From the NCBI GenBank assembly GCA_963734435.1, contig CAVTHA010000010.1, positions 372,001 through 436,000 of the forward strand: DNA of 64,000 bases. The letters are read 5' to 3'. Source of the stretch: Bog-756 sp963734435 (GTDB lineage Bacteria; Actinomycetota; Acidimicrobiia; Acidimicrobiales; RAAP-2). The notes under the pieces are model-generated. The model did not search any database. It saw nothing but the letters and a program-made list of their open reading frames with translations, and was not told the DNA's origin. The translations under genes and the position numbers were made by a program. This document shows positions 9,119 through 17,366 of the stretch, piece after piece; the first letter of the stretch is position 1, and each line of letters starts with the position of its first letter.

Positions 9119-9147
9119 AGTTTAGGGGGCCGAGCCGATGCGGACAA
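9119..9147 (-). promoter_or_regulatory. Promoter of the Nramp-related transporter leader
   Basis: On the minus strand, TTGTCC (9142-9147), a 17-nt spacer and TAAACT (9119-9124) form a near-consensus sigma-70 promoter. Transcription would start near 9112, giving a leader of about 340 nt before the transporter start. The remaining bases 9148-9310 hold nothing I recognise. Confidence 0.55.
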
Positions 9148-9310
9148 CATCACACCACCGTGGGATCGTTGTCCGACGCCGCCGAGATCAGCTCGGGCCC
9201 GACACCTGCACGGATGTCCGCCACCGGCCGGCCGAGGACGGCGCCGGCACCGCCGCGGTATGGGGCGCCTCGGGAGACTCGGGTGATCCCATCACCGGAC
9301 GGTCCTCTGT

Positions 9311-9676
9311 TCAGTCGTGGGTGGGCTCGCCGCGAACCTGGTGGTCGGCGTGGAACAGGGCCTCGTTGAGCAGTGAGCGCACGTGGCCGCCTCGCAGTCG
9401 ATAGACCATCCGGCGACCGTCACGGCGCGCCTCGACCAATCCAGTCAGGCGGAGCTTCGAGAGATGCTGGCTGGCAACGGTGGGCCGACACCCGGCCAGC
9501 GCAGCCAAGCTCCCGACATCGTGCTCGTGGTCGCGCAGCGCCCAGAGCATCTGGACCCGGGTCGGATCGGCCAGCATGGCGAAGGACAGCACAGCCGCTT
9601 GCACCTGCTCGGCGGTGGGCACTTCGGGATGGGCGACGTTCTTGGCCCCTCGTCGAGGCGGGCTCACCAGCCGCAT
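9311..9676 (-). CDS. ArsR-family metal-responsive repressor
   Basis: 121-aa winged-helix repressor from the ATG at 9676. A longer open frame upstream runs antisense through the CDF gene and is not used. Helix-turn-helix: DVGSLAALAGCRPTVASQHLSKLRLTGLVEARRDG split over the recognition helix and wing. One cysteine lies at the start of the recognition helix (AGCRPT), and the C-terminus is His- and Asp-rich (FHADHQVRGEPTHD), suitable for binding Zn, Co or Ni as in the CzrA/NmtR group. It diverges from a CDF exporter across a 66-bp gap with a palindrome, so derepression of that exporter by metal is the likely role. Confidence 0.85.
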   Translation of the reverse strand: MRLVSPPRRGAKNVAHPEVPTAEQVQAAVLSFAMLADPTRVQMLWALRDHEHDVGSLAALAGCRPTVASQHLSKLRLTGLVEARRDGRRMVYRLRGGHVRSLLNEALFHADHQVRGEPTHD

Positions 9677-9687
9677 AGTACCCGTAA

Positions 9688-9736
9688 CTGCGATATATTC
9701 GCAGCTTCGCATATGACTTATATTCCGGGTTAGAAT
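9688..9736 (+). promoter_or_regulatory. ArsR operator and CDF promoter
   Basis: A perfect inverted repeat CTGCGA-TATAT-TCGCAG occupies 9688-9704. It overlaps a second imperfect dyad, ATATTCGCAG/CTTCGCATAT, which continues to 9714. TAGAAT at 9731-9736 lies 6 nt before the GTG start of the CDF gene. A bound ArsR dimer would cover the -35 region of both divergent genes. Confidence 0.6.
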
Positions 9737-9742
9737 GGCTCG

Positions 9743-10759
9743 GTGGACGCTGGCAGCCGGAGCGGGCCGGACCAAGATCTCGTTCCTGTGCACAGGCATG
9801 CTCAGTCGGCCTGGTCCATGGTCCGTCACGGCCTCACGAGTGCGTTCGGTGGGCACTCCCACGATCCGACCGACCAGGTGGACACGGCACTCGAAGCTGA
9901 CTCCGAGGGACGGCGAACGGTGAGGTTGAGCCTGGCGGTACTCGGCGGCACGGCTGTGCTCCAAGGTGGCGTCGTCGTGTTCTCGGGCTCGGTGGCGTTG
10001 CTGGGCGACACCTTGCACAACATGGCCGACGCACTCACGGCCGTGCCCTTGTTGCTAGCGTTCTCCCTCGCCAGCCGTCCGGCTACGAAGCGCTACACCT
10101 ACGGTTATGGGCGGGCGGAGGACCTCGGCGGGCTCTTCGTCGTCGCCATGATCGCCCTCTCCTGCATCGTGGCCGGGGCCGGGGCGATCGACCGGCTCGT
10201 CCACCCCCACATCGTGAGCCATCTCTGGGCTGTGGCCCTGGCGGCGTCGGTCGGATTCGTCGGCAACGAAGTCGTCGCCCGGTACCGGGTCCGCGTCGGC
10301 CGGCGCATCGGAAGCGCTGCCCTGGTGGCCGACGGCCTGCATGCCCGTACCGACGGGTTCACCAGCCTGGCCGTGCTGCTCGGTGCCGGCGGCGCGGCCC
10401 TCGGCTGGGCCTGGGCCGATCCTGTCGCCGGTCTGGTCATCGCCGTCGCCATCATCGGAGTGCTCCGAACCGCGGTCCGGCAAGTCGGCGCCCGGCTCAT
10501 GGATGCCGTCGACCCGGCCCTGGTGGACCAAGCCACCCTCGCAGTCACCAGCGTCTCCGGAATTGACGCCGTCCGCCAGCTCCACATCCGTTGGATCGGG
10601 CACACCCTCCGGGCCGAGGTGGACGCGGTCGTCGACTCCCGTCTCAGCCTCGGCGAGGCGCACCAGCTGGCCCACCACGCCGAGCACCACCTCCTCACCC
10701 GGGTACCACGACTCACGGCGGTGACCATCCACACCAGTCCCGCCGGAGCGCATGGCTGA
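9743..10759 (+). CDS. Cation diffusion facilitator (CDF) metal exporter
   Basis: 338-aa proton-coupled efflux carrier, probably for Zn2+ or Co2+. Six membrane helices; the transport-site residues fall in two H-x3-D pairs: D89/H92-N-x2-D96 in helix 2 and H200-x3-D204 in helix 5. The cytoplasmic ferredoxin-like domain at the C-terminus holds GHTLRAEVDAVVDS and HHAEHHLL. A histidine-bearing N-terminal stretch (GHSHD) precedes helix 1. The GTG start at 9743 lies 6 nt after a TAGAAT box and has no ribosome site, so it is likely leaderless. Regulation by the divergent ArsR is expected. Confidence 0.88.
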   Translation: MDAGSRSGPDQDLVPVHRHAQSAWSMVRHGLTSAFGGHSHDPTDQVDTALEADSEGRRTVRLSLAVLGGTAVLQGGVVVFSGSVALLGDTLHNMADALTAVPLLLAFSLASRPATKRYTYGYGRAEDLGGLFVVAMIALSCIVAGAGAIDRLVHPHIVSHLWAVALAASVGFVGNEVVARYRVRVGRRIGSAALVADGLHARTDGFTSLAVLLGAGGAALGWAWADPVAGLVIAVAIIGVLRTAVRQVGARLMDAVDPALVDQATLAVTSVSGIDAVRQLHIRWIGHTLRAEVDAVVDSRLSLGEAHQLAHHAEHHLLTRVPRLTAVTIHTSPAGAHG

Positions 10760-10804
10760 ATCGGGTCGAGACGGTCGCGGCGTGGATCGGGCTAGCGTTC
10801 CGCC

Positions 10805-11725
10805 GTGAACTTCTCTCTCACCTATCCACTCATCGCCCACCCCTACAACCCCGACCTGCTGAAGCGGGATGCTCTCAAGAAGTTCTCGCAGGCCGCCGAG
10901 AAGAGTGGCTTCCACGGCATGGGGTTCACCGACCATCCGGCTCCAACCGCACGATGGCTGCACAGTGGGGGTCACGACGCGCTGGACCCGTTCGTGGCAC
11001 TGTCGTTCTGCGCAGCCGTCACCGAACGGATCCGTCTCATCCCGAACATCGTGGTGCTCCCGTATCGACACCCGTTGATCGTCGCCAAGATGGTGGCCAC
11101 GATCGACGCGCTCTCCGAAGGCCGATTCACTCTGGCCGTCGCCACCGGCTACCTCCGGGGCGAGTACAAAGCGCTCGGGGTGGATTTCGAGCAGCGGAAC
11201 GCGCTGTTCGACCAGTCCGTGGAAGTGATCCGGGGTGTGTGGTCAGACACCGAGTTCAGCTACGAGGGCACGGGAATCGCAGCTCACGGTCTGGATGCGA
11301 ATCCCAAGCCCCAAACGATGCCGCCCCTGTGGATCGGGGGGAACAGCCGGCAGTCGCGGCGCCGGGTAGCCCGCTACGGAGACGGGTGGACGCCCTTTCC
11401 GGCGCCACGGGTCATGTCTCAGACCACCAAGACCCCGTCGCTCGAGACGGTGGAGGATCTGGCCGCCATGCTCGACGAGCTCTGGGGCTTCGTCGACGAG
11501 GTCGGGCGGGACCGGGCCGACATCGATGTCGCCTTCACCACTCCGGAAGGAGGTATGCCGGGCACGAAGGCATTCCGCCCGGACGCACACCTCTCCGGAC
11601 TGCAGAAATTGAGCACGATGGGCGTCACGTGGGCTCACGTCAGTGTGCCGGGCGACTCGTTGACGCATGCAGTCGAAGCCATGCAGCAATACGGTGAGAC
11701 GGTCATCGCGGCGTCGCCATCCTGA
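10805..11725 (+). CDS. LLM-class F420-dependent oxidoreductase
   Basis: 306-aa luciferase-like enzyme of the TIGR03619 type. Landmarks: MGFTDHPAPTARWL near residue 39, RIRLIPNIVVLPYRHP, the cofactor-phosphate loop EGRFTLAVATGYLRGEYKALG, and PPLWIGGNSRQSRRRVARYG. Reduced F420 is the expected cofactor; the substrate is unknown. GTG 10805 is preceded at 6 nt by TAGCGT (10793-10798) and by no ribosome site, another leaderless candidate. It follows the CDF gene by 45 bp but has its own promoter-like box. Confidence 0.87.
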   Translation: MNFSLTYPLIAHPYNPDLLKRDALKKFSQAAEKSGFHGMGFTDHPAPTARWLHSGGHDALDPFVALSFCAAVTERIRLIPNIVVLPYRHPLIVAKMVATIDALSEGRFTLAVATGYLRGEYKALGVDFEQRNALFDQSVEVIRGVWSDTEFSYEGTGIAAHGLDANPKPQTMPPLWIGGNSRQSRRRVARYGDGWTPFPAPRVMSQTTKTPSLETVEDLAAMLDELWGFVDEVGRDRADIDVAFTTPEGGMPGTKAFRPDAHLSGLQKLSTMGVTWAHVSVPGDSLTHAVEAMQQYGETVIAASPS

Positions 11726-11751
11726 ATCTGCCGGTGAGGTCGCTCATCGGA

Positions 11752-12324
11752 TCAGGCCAAGCCGGTCAGCCAGGAAGCCACGATGCCGGCAACTTCGGGG
11801 TCCCTCCTCCGCAGCGAATGGTCCCCGTCCACCAAGACGAGTGTGACCGATGCGGGAATGCTCGTCGTCTCGTGCTCCAACTCGGCCGGAGTACCGAAGG
11901 GGTCACTCCGGCCGGAGACGAAGAGGCTCGGCACGTGCACGTCGGGAAAGTGAGCAGTCCGGAGGCGGTCGGGCCGGCCGGGAGGATGCAGCGGATAGCT
12001 GATCAGGACCAAGGCAGCCACCTCGAGACCCTCGGCCACCGCCATCGAGCACATCCGGCCTCCCATGGAGCGGCCACCCACGGCCACCCGGCTGGTCGCA
12101 ACGCCGAGTCGCTCGGCCAACCCCGTGGTGGCAGTGCGCACCGTCTGGATGCACACCTCAGGTGGATCGGGTCGGCGTCGTCCGGCGGCCTGGGCCGGGA
12201 ACTCGACTCGCTCGACCGTGACGCCGCACGCGGTGACCGCCTGATCGACCGCCACCAGCCCTGGCTGGTCCCGACCGGCGCTGGCGCCGGGCGTGAGGAC
12301 CAGGCCGACGACAGATCTGGTCAT
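11752..12324 (-). CDS. Small alpha/beta hydrolase (Tex30/KANL3-like)
   Basis: 190-aa hydrolase. A GRSMGGRM nucleophile elbow places the catalytic Ser near residue 95. An acid in SGRSDPFG and a His in DGDHSL near the C-terminus complete the triad. The N-terminal VLTPGASAGRDQPGL loop matches the Tex30/KANL3-like family of short dienelactone-hydrolase-type proteins. Substrate unknown. Its stop is close to and convergent with the LLM gene. It may be the last gene of the operon descending from 16355, although a 90-bp gap separates it from the preceding gene. Confidence 0.75.
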   Translation of the reverse strand: MTRSVVGLVLTPGASAGRDQPGLVAVDQAVTACGVTVERVEFPAQAAGRRRPDPPEVCIQTVRTATTGLAERLGVATSRVAVGGRSMGGRMCSMAVAEGLEVAALVLISYPLHPPGRPDRLRTAHFPDVHVPSLFVSGRSDPFGTPAELEHETTSIPASVTLVLVDGDHSLRRRDPEVAGIVASWLTGLA

Positions 12325-12417
12325 GTGCCTTCCCCTTTGGCGTGGAACAGTTCGCCCAGCACGCTTCCCTCATTGCCCGGCCATCGGACTGGCCGTCTTT
12401 CCGCTTGGCCTGCGGGT

Positions 12418-12793
12418 TCAACCGGGCAGGTCGACCTGTTCGGCTTGGTCGAGCAGCTCGGCGCCGTCCGCCCGGAGCATGAAGCGGAGGTTAGACGGTG
12501 GCCGTTGGCGACGCCCCCGCCGAGGGGCGACCAGTTGCTCGGTCAGCTCCCTCGTCGCCGTGTCGCAGTGGTGGTGCGCATCACAGCGACTCGTCCTCGA
12601 CCTCGTGGACGGCGGCTGCCGCCGCCTGGATGCGGAAGGAGGCCGGCTGAAGTTGCCCTTCGGCCCGTGCGTCATGCAGCACGGACGCCCACCACTCGAG
12701 GTCATCGAGGGCGATTCTGAGGCTGCTGTCGGTGACCGGATTGATCGGCACCCCGTTGACGTCAAAGGCCTCGACCACTTGCGGGAAGATCAC
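12418..12793 (-). pseudogene. Hypothetical protein, probably one frame broken near 12583
   Basis: A GTG at 12793 overlaps the thiolase stop (GTGA). It opens a 70-aa frame ending in TGA at 12581, with an amphipathic run SSLRIALDDLEWWASVLHDA. Immediately after the stop, a second frame to 12418 continues with protein-like sequence (DTATRELTEQLV, LRFMLRADGAELLDQAEQ) but no good start. The simplest reading is one protein of about 125 aa with a one-base indel near 12583. I do not recognise the family. Its place at the end of a translationally coupled acyl-CoA operon suggests an accessory role. Confidence 0.42.
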
Positions 12794-14105
12794 GCTGGTT
12801 CGCAACGGGACCAGTTCGACGATGGCAGGACCGATGTAGCCGGTAACTGCGCTTCAGCTCGCAGCTGTCCCCCCGCCGCCGTGTTCTCGAGCACGAGAGC
12901 GACACCTTGGCCCGAACCGACGCATACGCCCAGCACCCCGTAGCGCGCCTGACGTTGGCGAAGCTCGGTGGCCAACGTGAGCACGTATCGGGTCCCCGAC
13001 GCCCCGAAGGGATGGCCGACGGCGACGGCCCCGCCGTTCGGGTTCAAATGGTCGTCCGGAACCTCAAAGCCGTCCAGCTGGCGCGGAAGTTCACGCAGGA
13101 CGCCGAGCGCCTGGGCGGCAAAGGCTTCGTGCACCTCCCAAATGTCCACGTCCGCCGGAGCCAGCTTGGCCCGCCGCAGGGCCTTGGCCATGGCGAAAGC
13201 CGGCGCGATACCCATGAACTGGGGATCGAGAGCATGGGTGGCGGACGCCACCACCCTGGCCAAGGGAACGACGCCGAGCTCTTGGGCGGCAGCTTCGCTG
13301 GCCAGAACGACGGCGCTGGCGCCGTCGTTCAGAGCCGACGAATTCCCCGCCGTCATCTGTGTCGTGTTCGGCTGGGCCCGGAGCTGGGCCAATTGCTCCG
13401 CGGTCGTATCACCCCGTATGCCCTCGTCGTGCTCGAACGTCCGAGCCGGCTCCCGTCGGGTGGCAGGGATCTCCACAGGCCGGATCTCGAGGGCCAGCCG
13501 GCCGGAGTCACGAGCGGCCGCCGCATGCAGGTGGGATCGCAGAGCGAAGGCGTCGATCTCCTCGCGCGTCAGACCGTAACGGTCGGCGACGTTCTGGGCA
13601 GTCTTGATCATCTCCACATAGGCGTCGCGCGCCAGCAGCAGCGGGTTGGGTGGCCCGCCGGCGCCGGCCCACATGGTGTCGAGGAGGAGGACCGGACCCC
13701 GTGGGCTGAAGGGCGCATCGCCCTTCATCTGGGCCCAGCCGGAGCGGGACATGGACTCGACTCCGGCCGCCAGCCCGACGTCGAGCTCGTCGCTGCGGAT
13801 GGCGTGCGCGATGTTGATGGCGCCGGTAAGTGAGGAGGCGCAGAATCGGTTCACGGTCACGGCCGGAACGGAGTCGGGGAACCCAGCCGCCAGAGCGCCC
13901 CACCCGCGATGTCACCCATACCTTCGTGCGCCGTATTGACGCAACCGGCGGTGATGTCCTCGATCCGCTCCAGTGGAACACCCACCCGCTCGCAGGCGGC
14001 CACCATGGTCTGTCCGAGCAGATCGTCAGTGCGGATGTGTGACAATGATCCGCCGTAGCGCCCGAAGGGGGTTCGCACGCCACCGAGAACGAAGGCTTCA
14101 GTCAT
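12790..14105 (-). CDS. Thiolase (acetyl-CoA C-acyltransferase), one frameshift near 13900
   Basis: Thiolase of about 435 aa for the last step of beta-oxidation: cleavage of 3-ketoacyl-CoA by CoA. The N-terminal part (start ATG 14105) has GGVRTPFGRYGG. A missing base near 13895-13905 throws the frame off just before VNRFCASSLTG, which holds the nucleophilic Cys. The rest reads through VGHPFGASGTRYV (catalytic His) to GVCVGSGQG (second Cys). All three active-site residues are present, so the gene is probably functional and the break an artefact. ATG overlaps the OsmC stop (ATGA), indicating coupling. Confidence 0.83.
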
Positions 14106-14527
14106 GACGCCAGGGATGCTTCGAGAGTGATCTCCGGAACTCCGGCGAGCGCCCGGCTGACCGGACACCCGGCCTTGGCCGCCATGGCCTGCTCCTCGAA
14201 GGCGGCGTCATCGATTCCAGGCACGGTACCCACAGTGACCAGGGCGATCTTGGTGATGGTGGGGGTTCCCTCCACCAGCCTCAAGGTGACGGTTGCGTCG
14301 GTGCGCACCGACTGGGGTGGACTTCCCGCCTGGGCGAGCAGGTTGGCCAGGGCCATGGAAAAGCAGGCCGCATGGGCTGCGGCGATCAGCTGCTCGGGGT
14401 TGGATCCCGGACCGTCCTCGAACCGCGACTTGTAGGTGTAACCCCCGGAGATGGTGTCGCCGGCCGTGAACGTGCCCGTTCCGGTCGGCACGTCACCCTT
14501 CCATTCAGCGCTTCCTCTTGCCGGCAT
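14102..14527 (-). CDS. OsmC-family peroxiredoxin
   Basis: 141-aa thiol peroxidase of the OsmC/Ohr fold, which reduces organic hydroperoxides. Both catalytic cysteines are visible: C55 in AAHAACFSMAL and C121 in AGCPVSRAL. The N-terminal WKGDVPTGTGTFT strand and NPEQLIAAAHA are typical. Its stop overlaps the thiolase start by 4 bp. It lies 12 bp after the PaaI thioesterase, so it is co-transcribed with acyl-CoA genes; it may protect against lipid peroxides. Confidence 0.9.
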   Translation of the reverse strand: MPARGSAEWKGDVPTGTGTFTAGDTISGGYTYKSRFEDGPGSNPEQLIAAAHAACFSMALANLLAQAGSPPQSVRTDATVTLRLVEGTPTITKIALVTVGTVPGIDDAAFEEQAMAAKAGCPVSRALAGVPEITLEASLAS

Positions 14528-14539
14528 GGTGCTCTCCTC

Positions 14540-14995
14540 TCACGAGTGGGCCTGTTGGACGGGTTGAGCCGAGACGTTTTGGAGGCGTAGCTCACCGTGG
14601 GCCACCAATCGGCCGGTGCCGTCGCTCACATCCACCCGCCACAGCTGGTGGGTCCGTCCCTGGTAGAGGGCAACCGCTTCGACCGTCACCCGGCCGCCGG
14701 TGAGCGAGCGCAGGAAGTGGGTGGTGTTGGTGAGGCCCACGGCCACCTGGCCCCGGTCACGGACAGCTGTCGTGGCTCCGATGCTGGCTGCACTTTCGAC
14801 CGCGGTTGCGTACACACCGCCGTGCACGATTCCCCAGGGCGTGTGGTGCTCAGCGCTCAAGTCGATGTGTCCCGAGACCTTGGATCGATCGATCTCGTCG
14901 AGAACGAGCCCGGCGATCTTGACGAAGCCGCTGGAGGCTTCGAGCGATTCGGCCTCGAGCCGAGGCGCCGGTGTCATCCTCGGGGAGTCGGTCAT
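14540..14995 (-). CDS. PaaI-family hotdog thioesterase
   Basis: 151-aa single-hotdog acyl-CoA thioesterase from ATG 14995. The HHTPWGIVHGGVYAT motif carries the catalytic Asn/Asp-region helix of the PaaI/YbgC-like group. TTHFLRSLTGGRVTVEA is the standard core strand. It probably hydrolyses small aromatic or branched acyl-CoAs. It follows the double-hotdog thioesterase by 23 bp and precedes OsmC by 12 bp, inside a five- or six-gene minus-strand operon. Confidence 0.87.
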   Translation of the reverse strand: MTDSPRMTPAPRLEAESLEASSGFVKIAGLVLDEIDRSKVSGHIDLSAEHHTPWGIVHGGVYATAVESAASIGATTAVRDRGQVAVGLTNTTHFLRSLTGGRVTVEAVALYQGRTHQLWRVDVSDGTGRLVAHGELRLQNVSAQPVQQAHS

Positions 14996-15018
14996 GGCTG
15001 AAACCTCACGTCTGCACG

Positions 15019-15846
15019 TCATCCGAGGCGGATGCCGGCGAGCTGCGTTCCTTGGGCCACCAGGCGACCCGTCCAATCCCAGAGGAAGCAGCACTCATCC
15101 ACTCTTCCGCCATCGATGAGTTGCGCTCGCTGCAGGACGCGCAGCGGACCGGGCGCCGGAAGTGCCCGAATGTAAACGGTCAACTCCAGGGTGGGCACCC
15201 ATCCCGAGAACTCGACGTCGAAGGTGGCCGGTGGGTAGGCGTCCGCGGCGAACAACAGCGACGTCGGATCGAAGTCCTCGCCCTCGGGAAGGGCCAGCCA
15301 TCCCCGGAGCTCACCCCGTCCGCTGGGCCGGCCGGCGCTGAATCCGTTGGCATCCGGCTCGAGACGCACGTCGATCTGTTCCATCATCGCCACCCGTCGC
15401 CCGTCCGGGGTGCGGGCAGCCAGCGGTTGGCATGCCTCGTAACCGAGCTCGCTCACCTCCGGCAGTCCCCGCCCCCAGTAGGCACCAGGGTTGTCATCCA
15501 GATGCGACGAGGTGATGAGCGCCTCGACACAGACCCGGCCGTCTTGCTCCATCCGGGCCCGCGCCTGGCTGGCCGAGCGACCCACCCGTAGGGGCTCGGT
15601 TTCGATGCGGACCGGACCGGGCTCCGGCGATCGCAGATAGTGGGCGCTGGCTGCGATCACGTGATCGTGCCCAGTCATGGATGTGGCTGCTCGACCCAAC
15701 ATCGCCAGCAGGTACCCACCGTTGGGCTTGCCGCCAACGGTCCATTGCGGGTCGATCTCAGCGGCGAAATCCCCCGCCTCGACCTCGACTACGGCGCTGA
15801 CCGCCGCAAAGCCGCGCCGCTCGGCTTGCAGCGTGTCGGTGGTCAT
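15019..15846 (-). CDS. Acyl-CoA thioesterase (TesB-like double hotdog)
   Basis: 275-aa protein with two fused hotdog folds. The first begins around VGGKPNGGYLLAMLGRA (residues 37-53), the second around FSGWVPTLELTVYIRA. This layout matches TesB/thioesterase-like proteins common in actinobacteria. ATG 15846 overlaps the HxlR stop by 4 bp (ATGA), so both are translated in series. A role in releasing CoA from pathway intermediates is inferred from the neighbours. Confidence 0.82.
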   Translation of the reverse strand: MTTDTLQAERRGFAAVSAVVEVEAGDFAAEIDPQWTVGGKPNGGYLLAMLGRAATSMTGHDHVIAASAHYLRSPEPGPVRIETEPLRVGRSASQARARMEQDGRVCVEALITSSHLDDNPGAYWGRGLPEVSELGYEACQPLAARTPDGRRVAMMEQIDVRLEPDANGFSAGRPSGRGELRGWLALPEGEDFDPTSLLFAADAYPPATFDVEFSGWVPTLELTVYIRALPAPGPLRVLQRAQLIDGGRVDECCFLWDWTGRLVAQGTQLAGIRLG

Positions 15847-16355
15847 CGTCCGGCTGCGCCCACGAGCGGCTCGACGGCTCCGGGGCCGGGTACGGCAAGA
15901 ACGTCTCTGGCGGCGAGCGGCTCTCCGCAGCCCGAGCAGGTCAAGAGGGCCTCACTGATCTGCCCGCACCCCTTGTGGACCACCTGCACCGGCGGGCCCT
16001 CGGGTGCCGCGTGGCGATCGCCCCACTGGCGCATGGCGGTCAGGACGGGCCACAGATCGCGGCCCTTGTCGGTGAGCCGGTAGTCGTAGCGAACCGGGCG
16101 CTCGCGGTAGGGAACTTTGGCCAAGACCCCTGACTCGACCAGGCGCCTGAGCCGCTGGTTCAAGATGTTGCGGGAGATACCGAGGCGTTGCTGGAACTGG
16201 TCGAAGCGGGTCACGCCCATGAAGACGTCTCGCAGGATCAGCATCGACCACCACTCGCCGACCACCTCGAGACACTGGGCCACCGAGCAATGCATGTCCG
16301 AGAAGCTCTTGCGTTCCACCTCCGCCAGCTTAGTGGGTTGCATAATAGAATGCAA
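15843..16355 (-). CDS. HxlR-family transcriptional regulator
   Basis: 170-aa winged-helix regulator. The HxlR signature CSVAQCLEVVGEWWSMLILRD is followed by FDQFQQRLGISRNILNQRL (recognition helix) and the wing VPYRERPVRYDYRLTDKG. The C-terminal tail has CGQ and CSGCG cysteines that could bind zinc; HxlR proteins of this length often have such a tail. First gene of the coupled thioesterase/OsmC/thiolase operon, which it likely autoregulates. Starts at 16355 and at the internal Met before HCSVAQ are both possible. Confidence 0.87.
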   Translation of the reverse strand: MHSIMQPTKLAEVERKSFSDMHCSVAQCLEVVGEWWSMLILRDVFMGVTRFDQFQQRLGISRNILNQRLRRLVESGVLAKVPYRERPVRYDYRLTDKGRDLWPVLTAMRQWGDRHAAPEGPPVQVVHKGCGQISEALLTCSGCGEPLAARDVLAVPGPGAVEPLVGAAGR

Positions 16356-16503
16356 TCCCTCGCCAGTTTGTCGCGGCGCGCTATTCCTCGATGATCAGTC
16401 GGGCGATGCCACCGTCGTGCCGGGTGAAACGGAAAGTGAACCTGGGAACGGCCGGCCAGCGAGCGAATGGACGACACCGCCAACCACCGCCCCTGTTCGG
16501 GGA

Positions 16504-17121
16504 TCAGCCGGCCAGCCCCTCCGGGGCACCCGACGTGGCGCCAACCGGGCCATATGCCTCGGCCGACTCTCCCGTCGGCCTCACCTCGCACAGCCCGTCC
16601 GAACCGATATTGAGTCCGATGTTGCTCACGTTGTAGAGATGCTCGCTGGCAACAAGCCACACGATGTCGCAGATCTGGCGCTCGCTGTAGTAGCGCTGGA
16701 GCCGTTCGAACGTGTCGGGGAGGACCATCTTGTCCCGGGTGAGCTCTGTCACATAGTCGAGGGCGGCGCGCTCGGCATCGGTGAACAGTGGGCTCGTCTT
16801 GTAATCCGACAACGCATCGAAGCGCACGGCGCTACCGGTTGACTCCTTCATGGCGTACCACCTGGCAGCGTCCATGCAAAACAGACAGGTGTTGATGCTG
16901 GCCACGCGCTCACGGACCAGAACGGCGAGTTCCGACGGAAGCTGGAGCTTCTTGTCCAGCTTGGAGATCTTGCCGTAGAAGGACAGGAATGCGACTGGCA
17001 TCCGCGCCGAGAACACGGCGAGCGGCGTCATCACTTTGCCGAACTGCCGGCGACTGAAGAAGTACACCATCTTCAGAAACAGGCCCTGCGGCTTCTCGAC
17101 GGGGGGAAGGTACGTGGACAT
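16504..17121 (-). CDS. Carboxymuconolactone decarboxylase/AhpD-like protein (ECF41 partner)
   Basis: 205-aa helical AhpD-fold protein from ATG 17121, with GGAGG upstream. C79-L-F-C82 forms the CxxC redox pair of AhpD-like proteins, though the following His is absent (CMDAARW). It is the divergent neighbour of an ECF41-type sigma factor. In ECF41 systems a carboxymuconolactone decarboxylase, oxidoreductase or epimerase gene is the usual main target. A matching promoter stands 61 nt upstream. Function is probably thiol or peroxide chemistry rather than true decarboxylation. Confidence 0.82.
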   Translation of the reverse strand: MSTYLPPVEKPQGLFLKMVYFFSRRQFGKVMTPLAVFSARMPVAFLSFYGKISKLDKKLQLPSELAVLVRERVASINTCLFCMDAARWYAMKESTGSAVRFDALSDYKTSPLFTDAERAALDYVTELTRDKMVLPDTFERLQRYYSERQICDIVWLVASEHLYNVSNIGLNIGSDGLCEVRPTGESAEAYGPVGATSGAPEGLAG

Positions 17122-17181
17122 GCGTCGGCCTCCTCTCTCTCTCCCTGATTCGATGCCCGCCACATTGCGGGTCACTGTCAT

Positions 17182-17208
17182 GACCCCTGGCGACACGCGA
17201 ATGTGACA
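17182..17208 (-). promoter_or_regulatory. ECF41-type promoter of the AhpD-like gene
   Basis: Minus strand: TGTCACA (17202-17208), exactly 16 nt, then GGTC (17182-17185). The described ECF41 consensus is TGTCACA-n16-CGTC, so only one base differs. The start codon at 17121 lies about 50 nt beyond the expected transcription start. Confidence 0.75.
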
Positions 17209-17366
17209 GAGGCCTGAGAATCCAACCGGAACCGGCAATTTCCGACGGCTGGGCCGGTCGGCGGATGGGAAGCTGGGATGGCTATCGGAGCTCGGGGGCC
17301 TGGTGGCCTGGCGGTGTGGCGGTGTCGCTGGTGTGGCCCGTCCGAGCTGACATCAGATCGCCCGTC

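Noticed and set aside
9677..10018. N-terminal extension of the ArsR frame to 10018
   Set aside because: It runs antisense through the CDF gene and over the operator. The winged helix begins after ATG 9676.
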